Shown here in pieces: positions 1-7,607 of a stretch of 15,532 nucleotides of DNA. The number at the start of each line of letters is the position of its first letter. Within the stretch, counting starts at the first letter, position 1. The DNA is from Croceibacterium_A sp035555595. GTDB taxonomy: Bacteria > Pseudomonadota > Alphaproteobacteria > Sphingomonadales > Sphingomonadaceae. A model generated the notes under the pieces. It had not been told where the DNA came from. It worked only from the letters and a program-made list of their open reading frames with translations, and did not search any database. Location: assembly GCA_035555595.1 (NCBI GenBank), contig DATMGK010000082.1:1-15532 (forward strand), in the 5' to 3' direction. Both the position numbers and the translations under genes were made by a program.

Positions 1-919
1 CCTCAACCTTGGTGATGAGATGAGAGGTGAAGTTCTCCTCCACCTTCAGGCGCGCCGGCGCGGCCAACCGCGACCAGCCGTTCTCGTGCCGCACCTCGGC
101 CCCGAACTTCTCGAACGTGCGATCGATCAGGTCGAAATGCTGCGGATGGTCGTTACGCACGGAGATATCGCCACCCGTAACCGCCGCCAGCGCCAGAAAG
201 GTCGCGATCTCGTGGAAGTCGTCAGCGAAAGTGTAGTCCGCCCCGCCCAGCTTCGCGCCGCCTTCCACCGAAACGGTAGAGGTGCCCTTGCCCACAATCG
301 TGGCGCCAAGCAGTTCCAGGAAATTGCACATCTCCTGCACATGCGGCTCACAGGCGGCATTCACGATCTGCGATGTGCCCTTCACCGTCAGCGCGCTGAG
401 GATGAAGTTCTCGGTTGTGGTGACGGAGGCGTATTCCAGCCACATCCGCGCCGCCTGCCCGGTGCCTGTTGCACGGAACACGATCTCGTGCCCGGACTGG
501 CTTACATCCGCACCAAATGCACGGAACACCGCGACGTGGGGATCGATCTCGCGCGCGCCGAGTGTGCACCCCTTCACCTCATGCTCCAGCCGCGCTTCGC
601 CCAGGCGAACCAGCAGGCCGGGAATCATCATGATCGACGCCCGCATCGCCTGTGGCAGCGTGGCCGATGCGCCGGGCGTGACCGTGGAATGGTCGATCTC
701 CAGCAGCTTCGCCTGCTTGTCCCACTTCACCGTAGAGCCAAGCTCGCCGAAGAAATCGACGATGCGGCTGACGTCCGTGATCTCCGGCACATTGCGAAGG
801 GTAACAGGCGCGTCGGTGAGCAAGGTGGCGCAGAGAACCGGCAGCACCGCGTTCTTGTTGGCCGAAGGTTCGATGCGACCGGTGAGAGGCTTACCGCCCC
901 TGACGAGCAGAGAAGTCAA
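1..919 (-). CDS. murA: MurA-family UDP-N-acetylglucosamine 1-carboxyvinyltransferase, 3' end outside window
   Basis: An open frame on the minus strand gives 306 residues and runs off the left edge, so the C-terminal quarter is missing. Known MurA enzymes transfer enolpyruvate from PEP to UDP-GlcNAc, the first committed step of peptidoglycan synthesis in the cytoplasm. Seen here: the KN pair at residues 22-23 (SANKNAVLP), the RASIMMIPG segment near 93-101, and the loop KGCTLGAREIDPH with Cys118 at the place of the catalytic cysteine (E. coli Cys115). The TENF...EPHVQEMCNFLELLGA block then matches the second inside-out repeat. No ATG or GTG is available: the frame opens after a stop inside the folE end, and TTG at 919 is the best start, one base after the folE stop. 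The segment ADDFHEIATF replaces the usual PDRIETGTF, so this may be a MurA paralogue rather than the essential copy. The family is sure; the exact role is less so. Confidence 0.88.
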   Translation of the reverse strand, partial: MTSLLVRGGKPLTGRIEPSANKNAVLPVLCATLLTDAPVTLRNVPEITDVSRIVDFFGELGSTVKWDKQAKLLEIDHSTVTPGASATLPQAMRASIMMIPGLLVRLGEARLEHEVKGCTLGAREIDPHVAVFRAFGADVSQSGHEIVFRATGTGQAARMWLEYASVTTTENFILSALTVKGTSQIVNAACEPHVQEMCNFLELLGATIVGKGTSTVSVEGGAKLGGADYTFADDFHEIATFLALAAVTGGDISVRNDHPQHFDLIDRTFEKFGAEVRHENGWSRLAAPARLKVEENFTSHLITKVE

Positions 920-920
920 A

Positions 921-1529
921 TCAGTGTCCCATCAGCTTGAGGACTTCCTGCCGGCTCTTATCATCGCGGCGGAAGATACCCATGACCCGGCTTGTCACCA
1001 TGGTGACGCCCGGCGTGCGAACGCCCCGCGCGGTCATGCAGGCATGGCTGGCCTCTATCACCACGGCCACGCCCTTCGGCTGAAGCTCGTCCCAGATGCA
1101 CTGGGCGACTTCAGCCGTCAGGCGTTCCTGGATCTGCAACCGGCGCGCGAAACCGTGCAGCACCCGCGCCAGTTTCGAGATGCCCACTACCCGGTCCGTC
1201 GGCAGATAGGCGATCGCCGCCCTGCCAATGATCGGCGCCATATGGTGTTCGCAATGGCTCTGAAACGGAATGTCCTTCAGCAGCACGATCTCGTCATAGC
1301 CGCCCACTTCCTCGAACGTGCGGCTGAGATGTGCGGCCGGATCTTCCGTATAGCCGACGCAGTATTCCTTCCACGCGCGGGCTACGCGCTGGGGGGTATC
1401 AAGCAGCCCCTCACGCTCTGGGTCGTCACCCGCCCAGCGGATCAGCGTGCGGATCGCGTCCTGCACATGTTCCGGCACCGCGGGCTTGCCGCGCGGATTG
1501 TCTTCATCAGGACCATCTAGACTGCTCAT
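921..1529 (-). CDS. folE: GTP cyclohydrolase I
   Basis: FolE converts GTP to 7,8-dihydroneopterin triphosphate, the first step of tetrahydrofolate synthesis; it acts as a cytoplasmic homodecamer with one zinc per subunit. Numbered from the ATG at 1529 (202 aa, normal for the family), the zinc ligands are all present: Cys93 and His96 in SHCEHH, and Cys164 in ASHACMTARGVR. The flanking motifs AYLPTDRVVGISKLAR and RLQIQERLT are also typical of the family. The frame stays open up to 1613, with in-frame ATGs at 1553 and 1574 and a TTG at 1613. I chose 1529 because it leaves about 18 residues before the conserved VPEHVQDAIRTLIRWAGDDP block; no Shine-Dalgarno sequence settles the point. The stop at 921-923 is followed one base later by the likely TTG start of the MurA-like gene, which suggests co-transcription. 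Confidence 0.95.
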   Translation of the reverse strand: MSSLDGPDEDNPRGKPAVPEHVQDAIRTLIRWAGDDPEREGLLDTPQRVARAWKEYCVGYTEDPAAHLSRTFEEVGGYDEIVLLKDIPFQSHCEHHMAPIIGRAAIAYLPTDRVVGISKLARVLHGFARRLQIQERLTAEVAQCIWDELQPKGVAVVIEASHACMTARGVRTPGVTMVTSRVMGIFRRDDKSRQEVLKLMGH

Positions 1530-1637
1530 TCCGGGATGCCGTTCCTGTTCCATCGGGCCATCAATCGCGCCCATAGGACGCGGCGAAGCAAAATGCCACG
1601 GTGACGATGGCAACGCTCACTGATGCAGAAAATACAC

Positions 1638-1648
1638 AGTGCAGCACT
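1638..1648. promoter_or_regulatory. Small perfect palindrome in the folE/TonB receptor intergenic region
   Basis: AGTGC-A-GCACT is an 11-bp perfect dyad in the roughly 250-bp divergent region between folE and the receptor. It could be an operator half-site, but it is short and may be chance. I see no Fur-like box and no convincing -35/-10 pair in this region. Confidence 0.2.
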
Positions 1649-1775
1649 CCGATTGAACGGCCCGTATTGCTGTAGCCAAAGCGTCATCAACCGCTGAAAT
1701 AGGCCCGCCCCGGTGAATACCCGGCATCGCAGACACCCGTCTTCCCGCGCTGCCGTTTCCATAGAGGGGCATATA

Positions 1776-4115
1776 ATGTTGAGAAGATCCGCTTTCATGG
1801 CTTCGGCTGCCGCGTGCATTATGCTCGCTGCCCCGGCCAACGCGGAAGAAGCCTCGTCGGCTGGTTCAGACAGCGGCGAATTCGGCGAAATCGTGGTCAT
1901 CGGCCGCGGCGAAACCCGCTCGGTTTCCACTCTGCTGCCGTCAAACCTCGATGTACTGCCCCCGGGCACCAGTGTGCAGAAGGCCCTGAACTTCCTGCCG
2001 GGCGTGAGCGCGCAGTCGATCGACGCATTGGGCGTCAACGAACAGTCGCTGTCGCTTCAGGTGCGCGGCTTCAGCACCACCCACCTGGGCTATACGCTGG
2101 ACGGCATCCCGCTCGGTGATGGCGCCTACAACAACTATAACGGCCTGACCATCAGCCGTGCCCTGCTGTCCGAAAATCTGGGCCGCGCCGATCTCGCCAC
2201 CGGCATCGCTGGTCTCAGCATCGCTTCAACCAGCAATCTGGGCGGGGCGTTGGCCTATGTCAGCAGCGATCCGAACAAAGAACCGGGCGCTCGCATCAGC
2301 CAGACTCTCGGCAGCGAAAGCACTCTGCGGACCTTCGTGCGGCTCGACACCGGCGAACACGGCGGCTTCTCCGCCTATCTGTCCGGCCATTACAGCGAAC
2401 AGGACCTGTTCGTGGATCAGGGCGCCGACAACAAATCGACCGGCAAGCAGTTCAACGGCAAGCTGAAATATCAGTTCGACGGAGGCTCCCTGACCGCGTT
2501 CGTCAACGTGTCGCGCACCAACCAGGCTGATGACGTCTATCTGTCCAAGGAAATGCAGTCGCGCCTCGGCTGGGACTGGGCGGGTTATTCACCCGACTGG
2601 CAGTCCTATCTTGACCGCGCCTACTGCTCCGTCACCGGACCGACCGCTCCTGACCTGTGCGTCCCTGCGACTTCACCGGTCAAGAACTCCGACGTTACCT
2701 ACACCAATGGCCAGATCCTGCGTAACGACGAGCTTTATTATCTGACCGGCGATTTCGATCTCACCAGCTCGCTCAACGCGCACGTACAGGCCTATCATCA
2801 CAAGAACAAAGGCGCAGGCAACAACTGGATCGTCGGATGGTCCAAGCAGGGCACGGCGGACACAGCCGATGACGTGCCGGTGCGTATCCGCGATACGCGA
2901 TACACCATCGATCGCAGCGGAGCTCTCGCCAGCCTGACATGGGAAGTAGGCTTCAACCGCTTTCAGGCGGGCTTCTGGCTGGAGGAAAATACCAGCAGCG
3001 CCGTTCGCTATATCTGGCAGAACGTGACTGAGCCTTTCAGCTTGGCGCAGTATCTGCAGGGCCAGCCGGATTCGACCACCTGGGCTCAGGAAACTGACTG
3101 GAAGACGCGGCAGTTCTATATCCAGGACACGATTTCGCTGCTGGATGACACGCTCAGCTTCGATTTCGGGTTCAAGGGCACCTACGCCCGATCTGACGCC
3201 ATCGCGATCGACGGTATTGCCAAGGCACCGCCGATGACCCAGCAGTTCGCGACTGGTTCGCTGACAGCCAAGGATTACTTCCTGCCGGAAGCAGGCGTGC
3301 GCTGGGAAGCTGCACCGGGGCACGAATTCTTCGCAAGCTATGCGGAGAATATGGCCATGTTCCAGGGCGGCTTCAAACTCGGCCCGCAGTCCGTATCGCA
3401 GGCAGTGTGGGATGCGCAGGGTGCAACTCTGAAGCCGGAAACTTCGCGCAGCTTCGAAGGCGGCTATCGCTATATCAGTGGCCCACTGCAGATCTCGCTG
3501 TCCGCCTATGAGGTCGATTTCAACAACCGCCTGCTGCAATACAATCCCTGCCCCACAGCACGGCAGCAGGAACCGGGTTGCGGCAATTCGTTCCACAATG
3601 CCGGCAGCGTCACCAGCAGGGGTGCGGAACTGGCGATCCTGTGGCGCCCCGTGCCGTGGCTTAGCTGGTACAACTCAGCCTCGTACAACGACTCCACCTA
3701 TGACGAGGATCTGGACTGGTGCTCGGGAGAAACCTGCGTGGTGAAGGCCACTGCGGGCAAGCAGCAGGTTGATACGCCCAAGGAGATGTTCGCCAGCGTA
3801 TTGTCCGTGAATCAGGGCGGCTTCTTCGCCTCGGTTCAAGGCAAGTACACCGGTCGGCGGTATTACACCTATACCAATGACCAGAGCTTTGGCGGCTACG
3901 CCACGTTCGATCTCGGGCTTGGCTACGAGATCGAAGGGTCCGGTCTGCTGAAGGGCGCAAAGATCTCGCTGAACGTCACCAACCTGACGAACAAGCGCTA
4001 CGCGTCCAACTTCGACAACAGCGTATTCGCCCCGGACGATGCGAATGGCACCATTCAGGTGTTCCACTCCTCCGCGCCCCGTCAGGTGTTCGGAACGTTC
4101 GGTTTCGTCTTCTAA
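1776..4115 (+). CDS. TonB-dependent outer-membrane receptor
   Basis: This 779-residue protein has the full layout of a TonB-dependent transporter, which takes up scarce ligands (often iron complexes, sometimes sugars or vitamins) across the outer membrane using TonB/ExbBD energy. Residues 1-23 form a signal peptide ending ANA before EE. EIVVIG at 38-43 fits a TonB box. The plug (about 50-165) contains LNFLPGV, QVRGF, YTLDGIPLG and LGGAL motifs. A long beta-barrel follows, ending in GTFGFVF with the terminal aromatic needed for Bam insertion. The start is the ATG at 1776, preceded by GAGGGG at 1764-1769; the frame extends back to a GTG at 1713, but that would bury the signal peptide. Three close cysteine pairs (284/295, 592/602, 649/654) probably form disulfides in surface loops. 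No neighbouring transporter, regulator or enzyme reveals the substrate, so I do not assign one. No promoter or Fur box was recognised upstream. Confidence 0.95.
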   Translation: MLRRSAFMASAAACIMLAAPANAEEASSAGSDSGEFGEIVVIGRGETRSVSTLLPSNLDVLPPGTSVQKALNFLPGVSAQSIDALGVNEQSLSLQVRGFSTTHLGYTLDGIPLGDGAYNNYNGLTISRALLSENLGRADLATGIAGLSIASTSNLGGALAYVSSDPNKEPGARISQTLGSESTLRTFVRLDTGEHGGFSAYLSGHYSEQDLFVDQGADNKSTGKQFNGKLKYQFDGGSLTAFVNVSRTNQADDVYLSKEMQSRLGWDWAGYSPDWQSYLDRAYCSVTGPTAPDLCVPATSPVKNSDVTYTNGQILRNDELYYLTGDFDLTSSLNAHVQAYHHKNKGAGNNWIVGWSKQGTADTADDVPVRIRDTRYTIDRSGALASLTWEVGFNRFQAGFWLEENTSSAVRYIWQNVTEPFSLAQYLQGQPDSTTWAQETDWKTRQFYIQDTISLLDDTLSFDFGFKGTYARSDAIAIDGIAKAPPMTQQFATGSLTAKDYFLPEAGVRWEAAPGHEFFASYAENMAMFQGGFKLGPQSVSQAVWDAQGATLKPETSRSFEGGYRYISGPLQISLSAYEVDFNNRLLQYNPCPTARQQEPGCGNSFHNAGSVTSRGAELAILWRPVPWLSWYNSASYNDSTYDEDLDWCSGETCVVKATAGKQQVDTPKEMFASVLSVNQGGFFASVQGKYTGRRYYTYTNDQSFGGYATFDLGLGYEIEGSGLLKGAKISLNVTNLTNKRYASNFDNSVFAPDDANGTIQVFHSSAPRQVFGTFGFVF

Positions 4116-4127
4116 GACAAGTGCAAG

Positions 4128-4155
4128 GGGATCGGCGCAACGTGTAGCCGATCCC
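4128..4155. terminator. Hairpin 1 in the convergent receptor/dnaE2 intergenic region
   Basis: A perfect 9-bp inverted repeat, GGGATCGGC and GCCGATCCC, with a 10-nt loop begins 12 bases after the receptor stop codon. It has no T tract on either strand, so it may protect the 3' end of the mRNA or act as a weak terminator. Confidence 0.45.
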
Positions 4156-4164
4156 ACCAACTCC

Positions 4165-4200
4165 GTTCTTCCCCGCTCCTTTTCAGGCGTGGGGAAGAAC
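4165..4200. terminator. Hairpin 2 in the convergent receptor/dnaE2 intergenic region
   Basis: A perfect 10-bp inverted repeat, GTTCTTCCCC and GGGGAAGAAC, has a 16-nt loop that holds a further GC/GC pairing. It lies 44 bases beyond the dnaE2 stop (read on the minus strand) and just after hairpin 1. Two opposed genes end here, so a bidirectional transcription barrier is likely, but no T run follows the stem on either strand. Confidence 0.5.
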
Positions 4201-4244
4201 ACTTGGCAAGCCGATACCCCCCGCCGGCCGATGGTCGTCCAAAA

Positions 4245-7200
4245 TTAATGGAAATCGCGTGATTTCGGGATGATGCGCATCTGACGAGGATGCCGCGCAC
4301 GTGGCAGATGCGCGTTAGAAGAAGTGTCCATCGGCAAGATGCTCTCCTCATGCATCCGGTCGAGCAGGATTGTGCGATCGACGATGCGATCGGCCATAAG
4401 ATGAAGGACGCCCTCCGCGCTCTTCTGAACCTTGCCATGCACTTCCATCAGGCGCGAGGCCATCAGCGGACGCCGGTAGCTTTCGAACAGGCTTGCCCAG
4501 AGCAGGATATTCACAATCCCCGTCTCGTCCTCCAGCGTAACGAAAATAGCGCTACCCTTGCCCGGCCTTTGTCGAACCAGCACTATGCCCGCCACCTTCG
4601 CCTGGCGGCCATCTGGTACGGCGAGCAGGTCAGCGCCGGACAAGATGCCCTCGGCATGCAGCGTTTCACGCAGGAAATGTAGCGGATGCTGTTTCAGAGA
4701 CAGGCGGGTGTTCTGATAATCGGCTACCACCTCCTCCGATAGCGGCATGGTAGGTAGCAGAGAGTCCGGCTCGACGGCGAGTTCGCGAGCGCGTGCGGCG
4801 GCGAAAAGAGGAAGTTCGCTACCACTGGGTATACGTCGCACTTCCCAGGCCGCCGTTCGCCGCCCCAGCCCGATTGACCCACAGGCGTCAGCGTCAGCCA
4901 GCAGGCGCAACGCGCGCGGCGGAAGCGGGACCGCCCGCGCTGCGCCTAGCCCATTATCGTCCCCCCGCATGCGTACCCTTTGGCCCAGTTCCTCCATGCT
5001 GACGAAGGGACCACCCGCATGCCGTGCGGCAACGATCGCATGGCCCCAATCCTCACGAAACCCGTCAATCTGGCGGAAACCGAGGCGGAGCGCATGGCCC
5101 TTGTCCAACCGATGCGCGGCGACTTTCCAGCCCCAGCGTTCATGCACCGCACCATCGGTTGCCCCGGTTTCGAGGCTGTTATCCCAGTCGCTATGGTTGA
5201 TATCAACGGCACGCACTTCGACCCCGTGCTCGCGCGCATCCCGCACGATCTGAGCAGGGGCATAGAAACCCATCGGCTGGGAATTGAGCAGCGCGGCAGC
5301 GAACACCCCCGGATGGGCGCATTTGATCCATGAGGAGACATAGACCAGCAGCGCAAAGGAAATGGCGTGACTTTCAGGAAAGCCATAGCTGCCGAAACCC
5401 TTGATCTGGTTATAGCAACGCTGCGCGAAATCCCGCTGATAGCCACGCGCGACCATCCCCTCGATCATTTTGACTTCGAAATTACGGATCGTGCCAACAT
5501 TGCGAAAGGTCGCCATCGCACGTCGAAGCTGATTTGCTTCATCAGGTGTGAAACCCGCCGCTGTGATGGCAAGCTTCATCGCCTGCTCCTGAAAGAGCGG
5601 CACACCATAGGTGTCGCCCAGAACTTCATGCAACTCGCCGGGGTCATGCGGGGAAGCAGGGGATGGAAATTCCACGGCTTCCTTCCCTGACCGCCGCTTG
5701 AGATAGGGGTGCACCATATCCCCCTCGATCGGGCCGGGACGCACAATCGCCACCTGAACGGCAAGGTCGTAGAATTTGCGTGGCTTGAGACGCGGCAGCA
5801 TGTTGATCTGGGCACGGCTTTCCACCTGGAAAACGCCGATGCTGTCGCCCTGGCAGAGCATATCATAAACCGCCGGGTCTTCCTGTGGCACGGTAGCAAG
5901 GGTGAGATCGCCGAGCCCATGGGCGCGCATCGTCTCGAACGCCTTGCGGATGCAGCTCAGCATGCCCAGCGCCAGCACATCGACCTTCATCAGGCCCAGT
6001 GCATCAATATCGTCCTTGTCCCATTCGATGAAGGTCCGGCCATCCATCGCGGCATTGTGGATCGGCACAAGTTCGTCGAGCCGCCCCTGAGTCAGCACGA
6101 AGCCACCTACATGCTGGGAGAGATGGCGGGGGGTGCCAAGCAATTGCCCAACGATCCATCGCAGCCTCGCAAGTTCGGGCGCATCCGGATCAAAGCCGGC
6201 ATTGGCGATGCGATCCGCCTCCATGGTGCCGGCAAAGCTTCCCCAGATGGTGCTGGTCAGCCGTGCGGTCATGTCTTCGGACAGTCCGAGCACCTTGCCC
6301 ACCTCTCGCACAGTCCTCTTCGGGCGATAATGAATGACGGTGGCGGCTATCCCCGCACGGCTGCGGCCGTATCGTCCATAGATATACTGGATCACCTCCT
6401 CACGCCGCTCATGCTCGAAATCGACATCAATGTCCGGCGGCTCGTTGCGTTCGGCTGAGACAAAGCGCGAAAACAGCAAGTTGAACTTGCTCGGATCGAC
6501 CGAGGTAATCCCCAGGCAATAGCAGACCGCCGAATTCGCCGCCGATCCACGCCCCTGGCACAGGATCGGCGGATCGAGCGAACGGGCAAACTTCACGACG
6601 TCATAAACGGTTAGAAAATAATAAGCGTATCGCCGATCGGCGATGATGCGGAATTCCTCCTGCAGCAGGCGCTTTACCTTTTCCGGTATGCCATCTGGAT
6701 ATTTTTGTTCGGCCAGACGCCACGTCTCATGCTCCAGCCAGGCCTGCGGCTCCCAACCTTCCGGCACGGGCTCGTGCGGATATTCATATCTCAGGTCATC
6801 GAGCGTGAAATTGATGGACGACAGGATATCCATGGATGCCGCCAATGCCTGAGGGGCTGAATGGAACAGGAGTGCCATTTCAGTCGCAGGCTTGAGATGC
6901 CGCTCGGCATTAGCGAGCAGGCGAGAACCCGCCTCAGCCAGCGTGATACCTTCGCGAATGCAAGTGACGACATCATGGAGAGGGCGTTGTTCAGGTGTCG
7001 CATAGAGCGCATCGCAACTGGCAAGCAGCGGGATACTCGTACGTTTCGACAGCGCCAATAGCCGCGTCAGGCGTCGCTGATCGTCGCCCCGCCGCGCCAT
7101 GATAGCCGCAATCCATAAAGGCGCGTGCTGAGCCAGACGGCGCAAAATAAACTCGTGGGTTTCATCGGCAATCGCAATCAGCAGCAGGCCTTCGGCATGT

Positions 7201-7607
7201 TCGATGAGATCGGCAAGATAGAGAGTGCAGCCCCCCTTCTTCGCACGGCGATTGCCCAGGGTAAGCAGACGGGTAAGGCGCCCCCACCCTGCCCGATCCG
7301 CCGGATAGGCGACAATATCCGGCGTGCCGTCCGCAAAAACCAGCCGTGCGCCGACGACAAGTTGGAAATCAAGGGCAGGAAGACCCTCCCTGTCGATCTT
7401 GGCGCGAAAATCCTTCAGCGCGGCATAAGCTCGCACCACGCCGGCCACGGTATTACAATCCGCGATCCCGATGCCTTTGTGACCGAGAGCCACCGCCTTC
7501 ATCACCATATCGGCAGGATGCGATGTACCGCGCAGGAAGGAATAGCTGGTCGCCGCGACCAACTCCGCAAAAGGCGGGCTGGGGGCGGAGAATATGGCTC
7601 CGCTCAT
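4245..7607 (-). CDS. dnaE2: Error-prone DNA polymerase III alpha subunit DnaE2 (ImuC)
   Basis: DnaE2 is the catalytic polymerase of the SOS mutasome and carries out translesion synthesis with ImuA and ImuB. The 1120-residue length and the domain order are normal. An N-terminal PHP domain starts at SYSFLRGTSHP (about 21-31). A C-family polymerase core carries QGRGSAANSAVCYCLGIT at 351-368 and the catalytic-aspartate motif PDIDVDF at 391-397. An OB-fold lies at about 1004-1037 (KVAGIVLVRQRPGKGSAIFV...). The C-terminal RIIPKSRDFH is characteristic of DnaE2. The PHP domain lacks the first His of the HxH metal motif seen in replicative DnaE, as is usual for DnaE2, so proofreading by it is not expected. 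ATG at 7607 overlaps the imuB stop as ATGA, pointing to translational coupling. The gene is the last of the imuA-imuB-dnaE2 operon and is presumably LexA-controlled through the imuA promoter. Confidence 0.96.
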   Translation of the reverse strand: MSGAIFSAPSPPFAELVAATSYSFLRGTSHPADMVMKAVALGHKGIGIADCNTVAGVVRAYAALKDFRAKIDREGLPALDFQLVVGARLVFADGTPDIVAYPADRAGWGRLTRLLTLGNRRAKKGGCTLYLADLIEHAEGLLLIAIADETHEFILRRLAQHAPLWIAAIMARRGDDQRRLTRLLALSKRTSIPLLASCDALYATPEQRPLHDVVTCIREGITLAEAGSRLLANAERHLKPATEMALLFHSAPQALAASMDILSSINFTLDDLRYEYPHEPVPEGWEPQAWLEHETWRLAEQKYPDGIPEKVKRLLQEEFRIIADRRYAYYFLTVYDVVKFARSLDPPILCQGRGSAANSAVCYCLGITSVDPSKFNLLFSRFVSAERNEPPDIDVDFEHERREEVIQYIYGRYGRSRAGIAATVIHYRPKRTVREVGKVLGLSEDMTARLTSTIWGSFAGTMEADRIANAGFDPDAPELARLRWIVGQLLGTPRHLSQHVGGFVLTQGRLDELVPIHNAAMDGRTFIEWDKDDIDALGLMKVDVLALGMLSCIRKAFETMRAHGLGDLTLATVPQEDPAVYDMLCQGDSIGVFQVESRAQINMLPRLKPRKFYDLAVQVAIVRPGPIEGDMVHPYLKRRSGKEAVEFPSPASPHDPGELHEVLGDTYGVPLFQEQAMKLAITAAGFTPDEANQLRRAMATFRNVGTIRNFEVKMIEGMVARGYQRDFAQRCYNQIKGFGSYGFPESHAISFALLVYVSSWIKCAHPGVFAAALLNSQPMGFYAPAQIVRDAREHGVEVRAVDINHSDWDNSLETGATDGAVHERWGWKVAAHRLDKGHALRLGFRQIDGFREDWGHAIVAARHAGGPFVSMEELGQRVRMRGDDNGLGAARAVPLPPRALRLLADADACGSIGLGRRTAAWEVRRIPSGSELPLFAAARARELAVEPDSLLPTMPLSEEVVADYQNTRLSLKQHPLHFLRETLHAEGILSGADLLAVPDGRQAKVAGIVLVRQRPGKGSAIFVTLEDETGIVNILLWASLFESYRRPLMASRLMEVHGKVQKSAEGVLHLMADRIVDRTILLDRMHEESILPMDTSSNAHLPRARHPRQMRIIPKSRDFH

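Noticed and set aside
20..1520. Long open frames on the plus strand across the MurA and folE region
   Set aside because: They oppose frames that encode clear MurA and GTP cyclohydrolase I sequence; their products are low-complexity and typical of GC-rich antisense shadows.
1614..1775. Fur box or riboswitch upstream of the TonB-dependent receptor
   Set aside because: No Fur-like dyad and no recognisable cobalamin or other riboswitch core was found; the region holds only a short palindrome.
4088..4100. GTTCGGAACGTTC inside the receptor gene as a second LexA box
   Set aside because: The half-sites are separated by 5 bases rather than 7 and lie inside coding sequence near the gene's 3' end.
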